Source: Auriscalpium vulgare (lineage: Eukaryota > Basidiomycota > Agaricomycetes > Russulales > Auriscalpiaceae). Taken from it: a DNA stretch of 64,000 nt. Shown piece after piece: positions 11,793 to 23,273 of this stretch (position 1 is the stretch's first letter; every line of letters begins with the position of its first letter). Position numbers and translations under genes: made by a program. Location of the stretch: the NCBI GenBank assembly GCA_019915015.1, contig JAHBBC010000019.1, positions 682,001-746,000 of the forward strand. The letters are read 5' to 3'. The notes beneath the pieces are model-generated. The model was not told the origin of the DNA. It saw only the letters and a program-made list of their open reading frames with translations, and did not search any database.

Positions 11793-12906
11793 ACCTGACG
11801 ACACTTCTGTTGAAGCACTTCCCCGTCTTCAAGACGCAGTTCGTTTGCGATGCCCATGCGTACACCGTGGCCCCGGACGACTGGAAGGTTCTCCTTTCGC
11901 AGCGTCGGCGCTGGATCAACTCTACCGTGCACAATTTGGGTGAATTGGTATTCCTCGACAAGCTCTGCGGGTTCTGTTGTTTCTCTATGCGCTTCATCGT
12001 CATGATTGATCTCGTTTCAACCTTGACCCAGCCGTCACCGTCGCTTACGTGTGGGTTGCAGGCTTTCGTTTCCATACTCCGCAGGAAGTGGGACATGATC
12101 GGCTGGATGGTGTTCTACATTCTCGCCATCCCCGTCTTCTCTTTCCTGCTTCCGTTGTACTCGTTCTGGCGGATGGACGACTTCTCGTGGGGTGCCACAC
12201 GTCTCGTACTCGGCGAAGCTGGCAAGAAGATGATTGTCCATGTGCGTGCTGTGCCTCTGGTACATCGACTCCGTTCACTAACCGATTTTTGAAAGGACGA
12301 GGGCAAGTTCGACCCACGGTCGATTCCTCTCAAGTCGTGGAATGACTATGTGAGTGCATCGTCTCCACACCGACTATTAGATGTTGAATGCCCTCCCAGG
12401 AGAACGAACTTTGGGACAAAGAGTCGAATCACAGCATTGGATCCTGGGTGCCACCAACAAAGCTCAAGAACGACGGCTATGCCGAGTTGAAGACGTCGAT
12501 CTATGGACGTGAAACTTACTACGAGCCGGCTTACTCACGCGCTTTTTCGCCGTCGCCGTCACAGATGAACCCATACGCATCGCCGCCGGGATACCAGTCA
12601 GGACGCAACACTCCCAGCCAGCTCTATCAGCCAACACCGTCGCGCCCTACCACCAATTACCTGGACATCCCCATTCCGCAGACCCGCAGCCCCGATGCGG
12701 GCGGTGGTGACTTCGGCGGGCTTGGAGGGCCGACTGACTCGGAGATCGACCGCGCCGTGCAGAACATCCTGCGGGACGCAGATCTGAACTCGGTGACGAA
12801 GCGGGAGATCCGGAGGCGGCTGGAGGACCAGTTTGGTGTGGATCTGTCGTCGCGCAAGGCAACTGTCAACGCGGCGATTGATCGGGGGCTGTTGAGCCAG
12901 GCGTAG
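11793..12906 (+). pseudogene. 5'-truncated duplicate of chitin synthase
   Basis: Matches 2176-3423 almost base for base, starting abruptly at [10 protein letters not shown] just before the QRRRW box and running to the DEK_C end and stop. The N-terminal domains and the DADTT and GEDRYL motifs are missing, so it cannot be an active synthase. Between 12,030 and 12,060 a deletion equivalent to bases 2437-2569 of copy 1 removes most of one intron and 80 exon bases. With a 1-nt loss just upstream, the net change is a multiple of three, so the frame stays open. The last two introns are kept (12,240-12,296 region and 12,350-12,399). No promoter is evident. Confidence 0.85.
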
Positions 12907-13829
12907 GTCGAATATTGGTGTAGTAGTCAAGCTGTCCTCACCGCGGGCCAGCATACGCCATGTCTTTCCCGCTCGCTGCTCGGTAAGAGTACGTTCTGAT
13001 AAGTATTGGCGTCCCCTCTTGTAACACACAGTGAACAATGCAGTGCATTGCGAACAAGGCCGTTGCGTCACGATAACGCGAAGTCTTCGACAATAGCTCG
13101 TACTTGTACGTCAGGGCCTGACATGATGCAGCTAGAGCCCCGCTGTTCCAATCTGGCCATCACGGCCCAAGCCAATGGAGATGCACGCGCACGGGGAGTG
13201 TCTTCCAGGTTCCTACGCTTGGCCCCAGCGGTAAGAACCATCAGAGCGGAAGAAATAGATGGACAGCCATGGTCATGGCACCGATGCGAACGATATACAG
13301 GCGCACATTGATATGAGACATGAGGTGTGTGGGTTCCACCGGTTCCACCATAAATTCAAATCCATAGAGATTGTAGCGGCTGATCAAGGTCCATACATAC
13401 GACACAAGGCAGTGGGGCGCTATTACGTGCCCTTCCAAAGGCACGCTACTCGTGATCAGAGTGGTCCGCCACCGCCAGGGTTGTCGCCCTCTGCCTCAGC
13501 ACTCGTCTTACCGTTTGACGAAGGCGAAAGACCCATACCCCTGGTAGCATCAGTCTCCTCCGCTTCATCGACATCCGAGTCCTTGTCCGACGACTCATCA
13601 GTACTTGTGTCCGACCCCTGAAATGCCCTGAAATAGCAATTTCAGGGCTTTTCAGCTCTTTCCAGGCTGTTCAGCGCAGTTCAGAGGTTTTCAGGCAAAG
13701 CAGTTATTTCAGAGCGTTGGCCTGAGCCCTTTCTCAGTTTCCTCACATCCTCACATTTTGTAGCTACCACGACTACTGACACATAGAGATATATACAATC
13801 AATGCAGGATGCGCCGGCCTGCCTCCCTC

Positions 13830-14345
13830 GCCGCTGGACGCCTCTCACCCGCAGCCTTTTCCTTCAACCTGGACACCGCCGCGTCGTCGAGGTCCTGTTC
13901 GTGCGAGGCGTTCATGTATCGAGCGTACGCAGCAGCTGCTGGACGCGGGCCGCCTGCTTACCCGTGTCGCTAGACGCGGCCTTTCCGCTTCCCCGCATCG
14001 CCGGACGCCCCCTACGCGCCTCTGCACCGCGCTGGACGCGCCCGCTCGCTTTATTCGTCGCTGGACGCCTCCCACCCACGTCGCTTTCCTTCGACCTGGA
14101 CGCGGCCGTTCGTGGCGCGACACTCGTTTGTGTTGGCGAGCACGGCCACGCGCATATCGGTGGACGCGTGCGCACACTGCTTTCGATGTGTCCCGCACGG
14201 TGGGTGTATTCCCGGGGGCGCGCGACTTTGATGGGCGGAGGTGTGCGGGACAGCCTGGATGCCGCCGTGCGCGTTCGTGTTGGCAAGCACGGCGCGGGTG
14301 CCAACGAGGGTTGGTGGACGCGGCGCGCAACTTTGACGGCCTGCG
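13830..14345. repeat. Degenerate TGGACGC-rich repeat tract
   Basis: The octamer-like core CTGGACGC, often followed by a GC-rich tail such as GGCC or CTCC, recurs about eleven times at irregular 30-60 nt spacing (for example near 13,833, 13,942, 14,034, 14,056, 14,098 and 14,271). All frames stay open over long stretches because the tract is very GC-rich, which creates false long ORFs on both strands. Confidence 0.6.
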
Positions 14346-15217
14346 GGCACACAATCGATGAGTACAACATGTAGCGCGCGTAGAGCACTTGCACGTACGT
14401 GCGTCGAATATGCAGATCGTGACAGGCGGCATCGAGCGAGCGAGCACGGGCAGCTGCTGGACAGGCGTTGTTGGTAGCGCAGTGTTCACGCGGTGTTGGC
14501 GGCGGGCATGGGCGGCGCGAGGCGAAGTGTACGCAGAGGGCAGCGTTTGTGCGGGGAGATGGGTGTAGACAGCGCGGGCATACGTTGCAGGCGGCGTGGC
14601 GGCGGCATGAGGCGTGTGGCGAGGGCGGCGCGAGGTGACAGATGTGGGTGACGCACAAGACGGGTGGTGGCGTTGCGGGGCGGCAGGCAGCGGCGATGCA
14701 GAGCAGGCGCGGCGTCTCGGGGTGGTGGTGTTGTGGGCGAACGCGGCGCGAGGTGAGGGCGTGTCCATGCGCGATTACTCGTTAGAAGAAGGAGGTGCAG
14801 GGTCATATTTGCGATGCTGCTCACCGATATCAGCTCTCCATCTCCACCCTTCGTGCAGATTGTTCGGTGAGTCTTTTCTCCTGACTTGCGCAAGAGAGTG
14901 ACGTGGTGTGCGCGTCACGCAGTTGAAGTGAGATGGGTCTATCAAAGAGGAAGCAGTGGGCGTGGTGATAAAAGTGCCATTGCGAGAAGGTACAGGTGTG
15001 TGTCGGGAGATGGGTGAGTTCGTGAAGGCGAGGAGTCGGGAGACGCCCCCGGGGCGGCATCCTCCACCGAGCGGTCTGGCAGAATCTCGGCCATGCGCAT
15101 CTGCTCCTCCAGGTGCGCTATGACCCACGGCCTGCGCACCCATTGCCGTCTCGCACGTGTTGAGGGCAGCCTGCGAGCAAGTAGACCCCGGCCCGCCTAG
15201 CCAATCACAATCGTACG

Positions 15218-15445
15218 TTAGAGATAACGTACTAGTGTTAACGCGTCCCCGTATTTCTGAGCTGCTTGCATGCCGGTGATGGAAATGCTATCCATGATAC
15301 CGGCTAAGTTGTCCATTTTGCTGAGTAGTCTTTTGGAGGAGTACAAGGATAATAGGAGAGGAGGATAAGGATGCAACCCGCAAAGAGTCGGATGAATCCT
15401 AACCCTAGGAGCGGTGGCTGTGCGCACATAAGCGCTGGGGTACAA
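15218..15445 (-). other. Coding-like minus-strand fragment inside element 1
   Basis: A 75-codon frame contains a protein-like stretch (LAGIMDSISITGMQAAQ and DALTL) followed by a possible donor GTACGTTATC. A further coding-like piece (HLEEQMRMAEIL) lies at about 15,060-15,110 on the same strand. It may be cargo or a captured exon. I do not recognise it and no complete gene can be built. Confidence 0.3.
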
Positions 15446-15500
15446 ATCTTGTGATGTCGACAGTCGACATCACAAGATTTGTACCCCAGCGCTTATGTGC
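15424..15500. repeat. Perfect 38-bp inverted repeat with 1-nt spacer
   Basis: The arm 15,424-15,461 is exactly complementary to 15,463-15,500, separated by a single A. The core reads GTGATGTCGAC-A-GTCGACATCAC. It could form a near-loopless hairpin or cruciform. It lies inside TIR element 1. Confidence 0.95.
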
Positions 15501-16178
15501 ACATGTCGAGATCTCCCTATTTAGAATTTAGCGTTGTCTCCGTTTCCCATCTGGCCACTTCGTCTTTCAGTCATGCCGCACCAATCATCCTGCATCACAA
15601 CTAATCGCGCGAACGCGCTCAGCACCTTTCATCAGTACTTGTGTCGGACCCCTGAAATGCCCTGAAATAGGGTTTTCAGCCGTTTTCAGCCGTTTTCAGC
15701 TTGTTCAGGGCATTTCAGAGGTGTCCAGGCAAAGCCGTCATTTCAGAGGGTTGGCAGTCCGTTCTCATTTGTGATATACTCGCATTTAAGAGCCATCAGA
15801 CTACTGCAAAATGCATAGATACGAGGACAAAGACCTGTGAAATATAGAAAGGCAGTAAAGGTATATAATGTCCGAGTCTAGAAAGGGGGTTGTATCTGTG
15901 GATGGCCTCGTTGAAGCCGCCGTCTGTTGGCCATATTTGCCGCTGACGAGGTGCATGCTGTCACCACCGGCACTCCTGCGATTCGCCATGTCCGCACCGA
16001 GAGGGACCGGCTAGGTGCGCGCGCCGCTATCTTACCTGCCGCAGTCGCGTCCAGCGGCACGCTCGGGGATACGCAACGAATTTGCCCATCTGCTGGCCGG
16101 TTACTTCACCCATACCATTTTAACCTTGTTGTCGCCAGGGCTAGTCCGCAGTGATCCGCGGCGGCGAGAAACGAGGAC

Positions 16179-16287
16179 GGGCAGCGGTGAGGGAATGAAC
16201 ACGGGTAACGGTGAGGGAACAAACACGTCGGGCGTCGGTGAGGGAACGAACACGCCGGTCAGCGGTGAGGGAACGAACACGGGCAGA
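16179..16287 (+). repeat. Minisatellite, four 24-27 bp units
   Basis: Four near-identical units with the core CGGTGAGGGAACGAACAC follow one another inside element 2, with 24-27 bp spacing and small changes between units. Confidence 0.9.
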
Positions 16288-16828
16288 GAGTACGGGCTGA
16301 GTGCGGGCTCATCCTGGCCAGGCCGTGGACGGTTGAACGAGTGTCGACAGCGCGAAGGGTGCGCTTTGGTGGAACGGTGTCGGTGTCGCGGTGCTGTAGC
16401 GTGGCGTCGCGACTACTCGTTAACAGGACGAGGTCATATAGGTACTTACACTTGCCCTTCATGGTGTTTCCCTTCTTCCTGGACCTCTATCCAACCTCCG
16501 TTCCCTTCGTCCTGCTCCTCTATCCAAACTCTCTGCAAATTGCTCATCCGTCCGACTTGCGTGAGAGTGACGTGGCCTGCGCGACACGTCATTGCAGAGG
16601 GCGGGCTGCGGGCGACTGTGAAGTGAGTTGCGGGCGGGGTATCGCGAGTGAGTTTCGGGGGGTGGGTGAGTTGGTGAAGGTAAGACGAGGGAAGACGTCG
16701 ACTTGACCGCGACGCAGTGATGTGACAAGGTGTGACAAATCATGCCAGCGCACATTGTGCGCGCCGACTTATAACCAAGTACTTGCGCTTCTGACCTTCG
16801 TGTATGTATGCTTGGTACGTTTTCATAC

Positions 16829-16853
16829 ATCAGCTCGATGCAATCGAGCTGAT
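16829..16853. repeat. Short inverted repeat
   Basis: ATCAGCTCGAT (16,829-16,839) and its exact complement (16,843-16,853) are separated by GCA, inside element 2. Could be a hairpin; no other role is evident. Confidence 0.8.
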
Positions 16854-17879
16854 CATACAATTCTCCAGCAGGCTTATGCACGGATGACGGTCCCGGGCAT
16901 ACGACAACGCGCACTGGACGAACTGCAAAGACGCGCGTTAGCAACTAAGTTGCGCACGCATGTGCAGCGGACGGGCGCAGAGTGCGCAAGGATGACGGGA
17001 CGCGCGTCGATGTTGACAGTCTGAGAACAAGCAAGGTGCGCGGGCGTGCACGAACTCGCTGTGGGCCCACTTCAGAGCAGTGCCGGGGCGTACGCAACCA
17101 GGTAAGCAACCCACGTAGTCCCTTTCTCCTCCAACCTGAAGGTTCGTTCAGGGAACGGATCACGCCCCACGCGCTCCTTCCCAAACACTGAGCCTCAGGT
17201 GAACGGTCACGAACCCAGGGGAGGTGCGTAAATGCATGTCGGCTCATAGTACAACAATCCATATACCGCTCGCTCTCGTTCTCCGTGCCAGCCAACGCCA
17301 TCCATCGGCACATAGCAACCGCTGCTATCTCGCCTTCGGGTGCGAACATTCGCCCTCATCTTTGCCAGAGGCAAAGCGACGCAGACCAGGTCGATGCATC
17401 GCGGCGGCAAGCACACCACACAAATTAATTTCCAATTACATGGCCCATGCAGCGGGCGCATTTGGCGAGCTTAATGCAGCCGGAGTCCCTTCGCAGGGTG
17501 GTACGTTCAGCTCAACGCCCATTACGCCCCTCTCTAACATCTCGGTCAGCTACATCCCACATTCCAGCCGCGCGTCGCGCAACTTGGACATGTATCTGAG
17601 CCTGCGCGTTCGTCTTATCCTCATGCATCGACCGTGCGTTTCGTGACTCGTACGAGCGCTCCCGCGCAGCGTTGAGCGCAAGCAGGACAACCTGATAGAT
17701 TAATATATATACATGAGCTACTACTGTATTTTATTAAATAGCAGTTCGCGGATCTTGATGGTGTATGCTCTGAAATCCTCTGAAATGACATATTTCAGCC
17801 GTTTTCAGAGCATTTCAGCCCTGTCGTATCATTTCAGGGGTGTTCAGGGCATTTCAGGGGCCCGATACAAGTACTGATG

Positions 17880-18983
17880 GACAGCACCTTGGTCTCCTCC
17901 ACTTCATCAACATCCCCACCCAACAGCATATCCAAAGAAGGCATCAAAATGCCAACCAAGGCAGCTGTGTCCGCATCCCCGACATCCGATTACAGCGCCT
18001 CGGTCTCCTGCGCTTCATCAACATCCTCGCCCAACAACACACCCAAAGGAGGCATTTGCATGCCGTCCAAGATAGCTATGTTTGCATCCCCGCCAGCGGG
18101 CATACCTTGAAGAGGAACAAAACCATCGTCGGACGCATCCAAGCGGCGGCCGCGGAGCATTCCGGGCAGCAACTCGTTGCGGACAAATTGAATGATTCGC
18201 CGAAAGCCAGGTGAGAGAGAGCTTTTTCTTCTCTTCGTTTTCTTGTCCTTGCGCAGCGCGTTGGCGTAGTGGGCTGGCAATGCGGGAATTTCTGCGCATA
18301 TATTGGTCTCTATTGACGGTGAATTAGTGGTATGTTTCACGTCAGGAGAAGTAGTTACCATTGCCGTCGGCCGAGGACTGCGCCTGTTCCAGGATTGCGC
18401 GCACGGCATTCGTAGAAGTCTGTTCGCAAAACCGGACATGTTAAAAATTAAAATTCGCCGTTCAGAGACGGCGAAAAAAATCAGCTTACGAGAACATCAA
18501 GATGGACGCCTTTGGTTGCCTTCAAAAGGATCTTTGCGCGGCTATGCAAAGGGCCCAAAGGCTTTAGACCCTGTAATTTTCCCGCCCGTTTGAGGGCCTC
18601 TTCTATCCTATATCTCGCATTTAGCAGTCTAGAAATCGACATGAGCGAGATGTTCGTGTCTAGGATCTCTGGATGATTACTCACGCTTTGTAGGATTGTA
18701 TTACCACAGGCCAGGCTGGGAGCGCCTCGCAGTCGTCTCCTACAATTTGCCGCCGCCGCCGTTGAAGCTCGGCCGAATCAGTGCATTCTTCGAGCATCTG
18801 AAGCTCCTCAATAGATAACAGATTGATGACATCCGTGATCTCCTTGAGGATATGCGCCGCAGCAAGGAATTTTGCCTGGGTAGTGATCGGACCGATCCCT
18901 TCACTGGCTATCTTCAATGCCTTCACCATGAAGAGGGCGATACTCATGATGTGGGACGCATCATGGATAGGTGGAAACGGCAT
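17880..18983 (-). pseudogene. H2, transposon-truncated copy of H1
   Basis: Paralogue of H1 starting at ATG 18,983 (MPFPPIHDASHIM) with the same helical first exon, an intron after QSYKA (57 nt, ending TTTCTAG) and later exons matching H1. The last exon is cut at 17,880 by TIR element 2, about 50 codons before the H1 stop. The reading frame runs a few codons into the element. The second acidic repeat is only partly kept. It remains divergent to kinase-like gene 3, as H1 is to kinase 1. Confidence 0.75.
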
Positions 18984-19559
18984 CTTCGGAGCGAACCTCA
19001 GTATGTGTCCAGCAACAAGCACGTCTCGGACTTACCTTGGACTGATTATCAGTTGAAGATGTCTCTACGCTCAGCGGCTTGCCTGCAAGCAAAAGGAAGG
19101 TGGAAATGAGATGATGATGCGAGTGGGTGGGCGCCGACAACTTGAGGGTTCCCTGTAGATTTATATGCTAGCGCATGCTGTATGTAGGGCTTACGCACCT
19201 TCGGAATCACCCAGAGCACGCATAGATCACAATTTGGGCAGCGGGTACTGTGAAGACAAGGGCAGCCGCGGTGTAACGTGACGGTGCACCCGAGAATTGG
19301 CGGGGCGCAAGGCTATGCCCCGTAAGCAGGGAGCCATTTCACGCTACTCCGGGCGGATACAATGAGAAAAATAAGTCAGATAATACAAGGAGCCAGAATG
19401 TATTTCACGAGAGTTTCACGGCTTCATGGTTATGGCACCGCGGCAGAGGCGCTGACCAGCGAATTGAACTTGCCTTTCGCGGAGGCTCAATTCTGGGCTG
19501 CATCATAAGTTTACCCCCCACCACGACAGTCGACCCCAACCTTCTTCCCACCTCTTTCC

Positions 19560-20826
19560 ATGTCCGAAAGACAAAGGATACTGGACAAGTTGTTGAGCCC
19601 GCACCCGGCAGATACTCTGTTACCTCTCGAGGTGTGGTGGCGAGACCATGCACTGTTTCTAGAGTCGCGAGGCTATCGTCTTCGCCCACGCCTGCGCCCT
19701 GGTTGGATCGCATCGTGGAAATCGAGTGGTGAGACCAATGAGCTAGAGGCAGAAGACAGCATATTCAGCCATGTAAGTAGCCCAGTCTACTACGACTGTA
19801 CGCCGGTTCTCACTGCGTCCGCGCCAAGATCCGTCCCAAGTTGATGGACGCGACCCGAATTTCAGACGGACATATGGTGTATATCAAGAATATGGACACC
19901 GGATGCCAGGAGTACACCATAGCCCTCTTGCTGGGGTCGGACAGCCTGCAGAAGGATTCCCGAAATCATTCAGTACCCATCCTCGACGCGTTCCAAGATG
20001 CCGAAGATCCATCCATATCGTTTGTCGTTATGCCGTACTTGAGGCCCCCGGATGATCCAGAATTCCAGTTTATCGGAGAAGTCCTTGATTTTGGAGAGCA
20101 AATACTCGAGGTGAGTACTTTGCACAGATCACAACTCGTGTCTGACGCGATGCGAAGGGCTTGGCATATATGCACGAACAAGGAGTTGCGCATAGAGACT
20201 GTGCCTTCAAGAACATGGGAATGGATAGCACAGCCATGTATCCTAATGGCCATCATCCTGTCTGGGATGATTGGACGCCTAACGTGTCGGGGCTCGCGAA
20301 GTGCCTGCCCCGCTTGGATGTGGGGACGAGGTATTGCTTTTTTGACTACGGCATCTCTTCCTACTTTCCGCCTGGCACGCCAAGGACGTTGGTCACTGGG
20401 AATCTCGGCCGGGACCAACAAGTCCCCGAGTTGTCGAAAGACGTACCCTATGACCCCTTCAAAGTTGACATTTTCATCATTGGGAATGCCTTGCGCCGGG
20501 AATTATATGATGTGGGTGCATGCCAAATGTCCACTCGCTGCATCGCTGACATTGCGTCCAATCAGCTGTACTCCAACATTGGCTTTTTGGCGCCGTTCGT
20601 CGACCAAATGACGCACTCGGAACCATCTGCGCGGCCCACCGCTGAGCAAATGCTCCGAGAGTGGCGAGCGATGCGCCGCCGCTTTAACGCAGTAGAGAAG
20701 CATTGGCGTCTGAGGCGGCGAGCGGAGTGGCTGTTATACACATCGGTAGCAAGCGCGGTGCATGTGGTCAAGATAGGTGCGCATTTGGTGAAGTGGGTGA
20801 GCGGCAAGCGATATAAGGGATCGTAG
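19560..20826 (+). CDS. Protein kinase-like protein, copy 3
   Basis: Third paralogue, in duplication unit 2. Exons 19,560-19,772, 19,829-20,110, 20,158-20,511 and 20,566-20,826 are all phase 0 and encode 369 residues, the same length as copy 1. Its flanks on both sides match those of copy 1, so it is the direct duplicate of that gene. HRDCAFKN, FDYG and SARPTAEQML are intact and no stop or frameshift is seen. The N-terminus starts MSERQRILDKLL, closer to copy 2 than to copy 1, which suggests exchange between paralogues. Function as for copy 1. Confidence 0.85.
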
Positions 20827-21237
20827 AGCGAGCTAACGGTGTGCTATTATCGCATTGCATATGTGATTGTCAATACTGGTCGAACATCCTTGCTCGCACC
20901 TAAATCTGTCACACTGCTTGAGAACGTTGAAACTTATCCAACGTCGAGGTGCGCAGAGGGTCCAGACTCGGTAAACAGGTGCGCAAGCCCGACGGCTGTT
21001 GCACATACTCCTCAAACCCTGTACATGAGGGTGATGGCTTCGGGGGTGGGTGTGCTGCGCGCACCTTTCACATCGCGTTTCGTGCTTAATGATTCGTGGC
21101 ATCATTTGGATATACAGATAAAACTCCTGGAAGAGCCTGGTAAAGGTCCAAGATGGTCTGCTACCTACGAAGAGTCACCCGCAGCAACCAAGCGACTTCT
21201 CTTTGTCGAAACATCTCCTTTCCCCGTCCTCAGATCG

Positions 21238-22073
21238 TCATCGCTTCGCTGGTCGAGGCCCAACACAGTCCAGCTCTTCGTCGACGCTCTCCCCACTTGC
21301 CGCCGCCTCCGGAGCGGATGGTGCGTCATATTCGAGTTTCACCGACGAGGCTGGTGCCGATGGAAGCAGTTCAGTCGGGAGAGACGGCCACCACGGAAGC
21401 GGGGTGAGGGTAGTGTAGACGCCCATGCGGGACAGGGAATCGAGACATTCTTGAATTCGACGTGCTCTTTCGATTTGCTGCATGCGCTGAGAACGTGAGA
21501 TATAATCAATGTGTGGGGTGCGGTACAAGAACAATAAGTATGTACGTTCTCCGGCTCCAGATCAGGCGACAGCGCAGGCTGAGAGTCGGGCGTATAGGCG
21601 GAGCCGAGGGCTGGGACGTGGTGTTCGAGGGCGGGGTATGCGAGGGCAGAGTCCCATGCCGAGAACGAAGGAGGCGAAGGAGACCGTGTGGACGGTGCGA
21701 CGTCCTCAGGGTACTGCACCCACAGACCCTCCCAATCCTCGCTTCCTATGAATAGCTCCTCCATGATGGACGGGTGTTCGCGCGGCGAGAGGCATGGTGC
21801 GGAGCTGCTGATCCTGGGGTACGGCAAGGCATTCACGAGGAACGCATCAGATGGCGAGCGCGGCCGCGTCGCAGGCCGCCTTTGGACGCCCGAGAGGAAG
21901 CTGAAGGCTGACCCTCGCCCGCCCGCAAGGACCCTGCCGATCGCGCTTCGCTCGTGTTCTGCGGCGATCGCAAGGAGGCCGTCGAATTCCAGCTCCTGCG
22001 AAGCGGTACCATGGGTATTTGACGAGACGTCGAGAACATCAGCTAGAAGAGGGAGATGCGAAAAGAGAGACAT
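21238..22073 (-). CDS. Gene A, copy 2 (early C-terminal stop)
   Basis: Unrecognised gene. Exon 1 runs from ATG 22,073 to 21,546, exon 2 from 21,486 to 21,238, with an intron 21,545-21,487, giving 258 residues. It has a Ser/Pro-rich first part with acidic patches (GSEDWEGLW), then a basic helix and WWPSLP. Unlike copy 1, exon 1 is uninterrupted, but a single base change turns the Gly codon after PAKR into TGA, removing the basic tail present in copy 1. Whether either copy is functional is unclear. It converges on kinase-like gene 3. Confidence 0.55.
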
Positions 22074-22622
22074 GATGAGATGTAAAGTGGAGGTGGTGTC
22101 AGGATGTATGCCGGAGCGCGGACTAGGACATATTGGAATTGGGACGCCTGGACGCGGCGGCAAATGTATTATGTGAGGCTGATCCAGGTAGCTGCTAGTT
22201 GCAGTTAGTACGTCAGTAGCGGCCCGAAACAAAATCTCGTGAGGCTGCGCGCGCGCTTGGCATCATAATGGACTAGGTCCTAGACCTGTGCGTGAATGCA
22301 CTGCCGCCTTGCTGAGATGAAGGCAACCAGCTACGCACCGAAAGGCGCTGCAACCTTCTTGACAAGGACAACCCCTCTCTAGCACGTTTATGCTTCGGAA
22401 CCGGGATGCATGGAAGCTACGTTCCCGAGTCACTCATTCGTGACTACATGGTGGATGACTAGGAAATGCGTCACATCTCCAATGACTCCTACCTAGCAAA
22501 CATAAATAATGCGGAGGTAACCCAGTCATCATACTGCCTTACCTTGGAACGCATTACCCCGCATACACACGCAGCACAAGCGCCATGCCCTACTTCCCGT
22601 CTGCGCACAACCACACCCGCAT

Positions 22623-23273
22623 GGCCGCGGCAGCGGCACAGACCTCAATGCAGAAGCAGAAAAGACAAGACGGCCGGGTGCGTTCATTGTCCTCATAGGC
22701 GGGCCAGATACGTCCGGTTCTGATCTAGTCCTGCACGTCCAGAGGCACGGCGGCACGGACAAGCAGAAGGACTGCGCATCCTCCAGGCGAGCCCGAGAGC
22801 ATCGGCCGTCTCAACGTCCTCGAGAGACAGTCCGGCGGCATCCCGAGGAGCTCGTCGTGAGGAAGGAAGATGCGGCCACGGAGCGTCCTGTTGATGCCGG
22901 CGCCGACGAGAGGCTTCGGGACGCTGGCAACGTCGACCCGGAGGCTGCGGGCAGATGGGGATCGACACATAAGGTATCCCTCGCAGGCTTGGTGATGCCG
23001 GGGCGCAAGGCGCGCAGGCCGTGGGGTGAGGGCCGGCGCGGGATGCTCGGGACATGGGAGTACATTGAAGGGGAAAACGCGGACGAGGAGTGGGAGCGGG
23101 AGGTGGAGATGATTATCTGGGACTGCATGTCTGAATGTGATTTCGACTGGGAGTCGGCGTGTGGTGCTTGGGAGACCAGCGATGACGAGAGCGAGGCACC
23201 CGTTGTCACATACGCGGATGTAGTCCGCGGAGAGGGGGGCTCCGGTGAGGGCTGGGAATTAGTCACTGGGTGA
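22623..23273 (+). pseudogene. Unrecognised open frame, probable gene remnant
   Basis: One frame stays open for about 215 codons to a TGA at 23,271. Its last part is strongly acidic and protein-like (WEREVEMIIWDCMSE and ending GWELVTG). There is no in-frame ATG at its 5' end; the nearest ATG (22,585) is in another frame that stops early. The first 230 bp match a decayed stretch at 26,520-26,790. An upstream exon or frameshift may be missing. The rest of 23,274-24,962 shows no gene I can support on either strand. Confidence 0.35.

Larger units (their letters stand above)
13595..15619. mobile_element. TIR element 1 (right terminus not found)
   Basis: Starts with CATCAGTACTTGTGTC and CCCCTGAAATGCCCTGAAAT, the same terminus as element 2, and interrupts sequence that is continuous in unit 1 (GTCCGACGAC | AGCACCTTGG at about 5332-5350). 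The first 150 bp are full of TTTCAG-type subterminal repeats. No matching inverted end was found before 15,620, so the element is probably truncated. Internally it is GC-rich. A segment near 14,760-15,010 resembles 16,400-16,690 of element 2, supporting one family. No transposase is recognisable. The superfamily is unassigned. Confidence 0.7.
15630..17879. mobile_element. TIR element 2, about 2.25 kb
   Basis: Bounded by inverted ends: CATCAGTACTTGTGTCGGACC at 15,630 and, on the opposite strand from 17,879, CATCAGTACTTGTATCGGGCC, both followed by CCCTGAAATGCCCTGAA. Subterminal TTTCAG repeats fill about 100 bp at each end. The 9-mer CAGCACCTT occurs at 15,620-15,628 and again at 17,882-17,890, one and two bases from the ends, which fits a target-site duplication. 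No transposase is seen, so it is presumably non-autonomous. It truncates H2. Confidence 0.8.
11793..22317. repeat. Tandem segmental duplication, unit 2
   Basis: Right copy, in the same orientation as unit 1. It contains the truncated chitin synthase, the intergenic block, then a 4.3-kb transposon insertion, then H2, kinase-like gene 3 and gene A2. Homology to unit 1 ends near 22,317. Unit 2 lacks the equivalent of 3424-4320 and moves directly from the flank of kinase 1 to gene A near 21,190, skipping kinase 2. Confidence 0.85.

Noticed and set aside
13845..14768. A 307-codon minus-strand open frame inside TIR element 1.
   Set aside because: Composition is Arg/Pro/Ala/His-rich and all frames are open over the same GC-rich TGGACGC tract. 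No protein-like pattern is seen.
16179..16287. The short tandem units as a possible CRISPR array.
   Set aside because: Units are contiguous without spacers, lie in a transposon and the genome is fungal.
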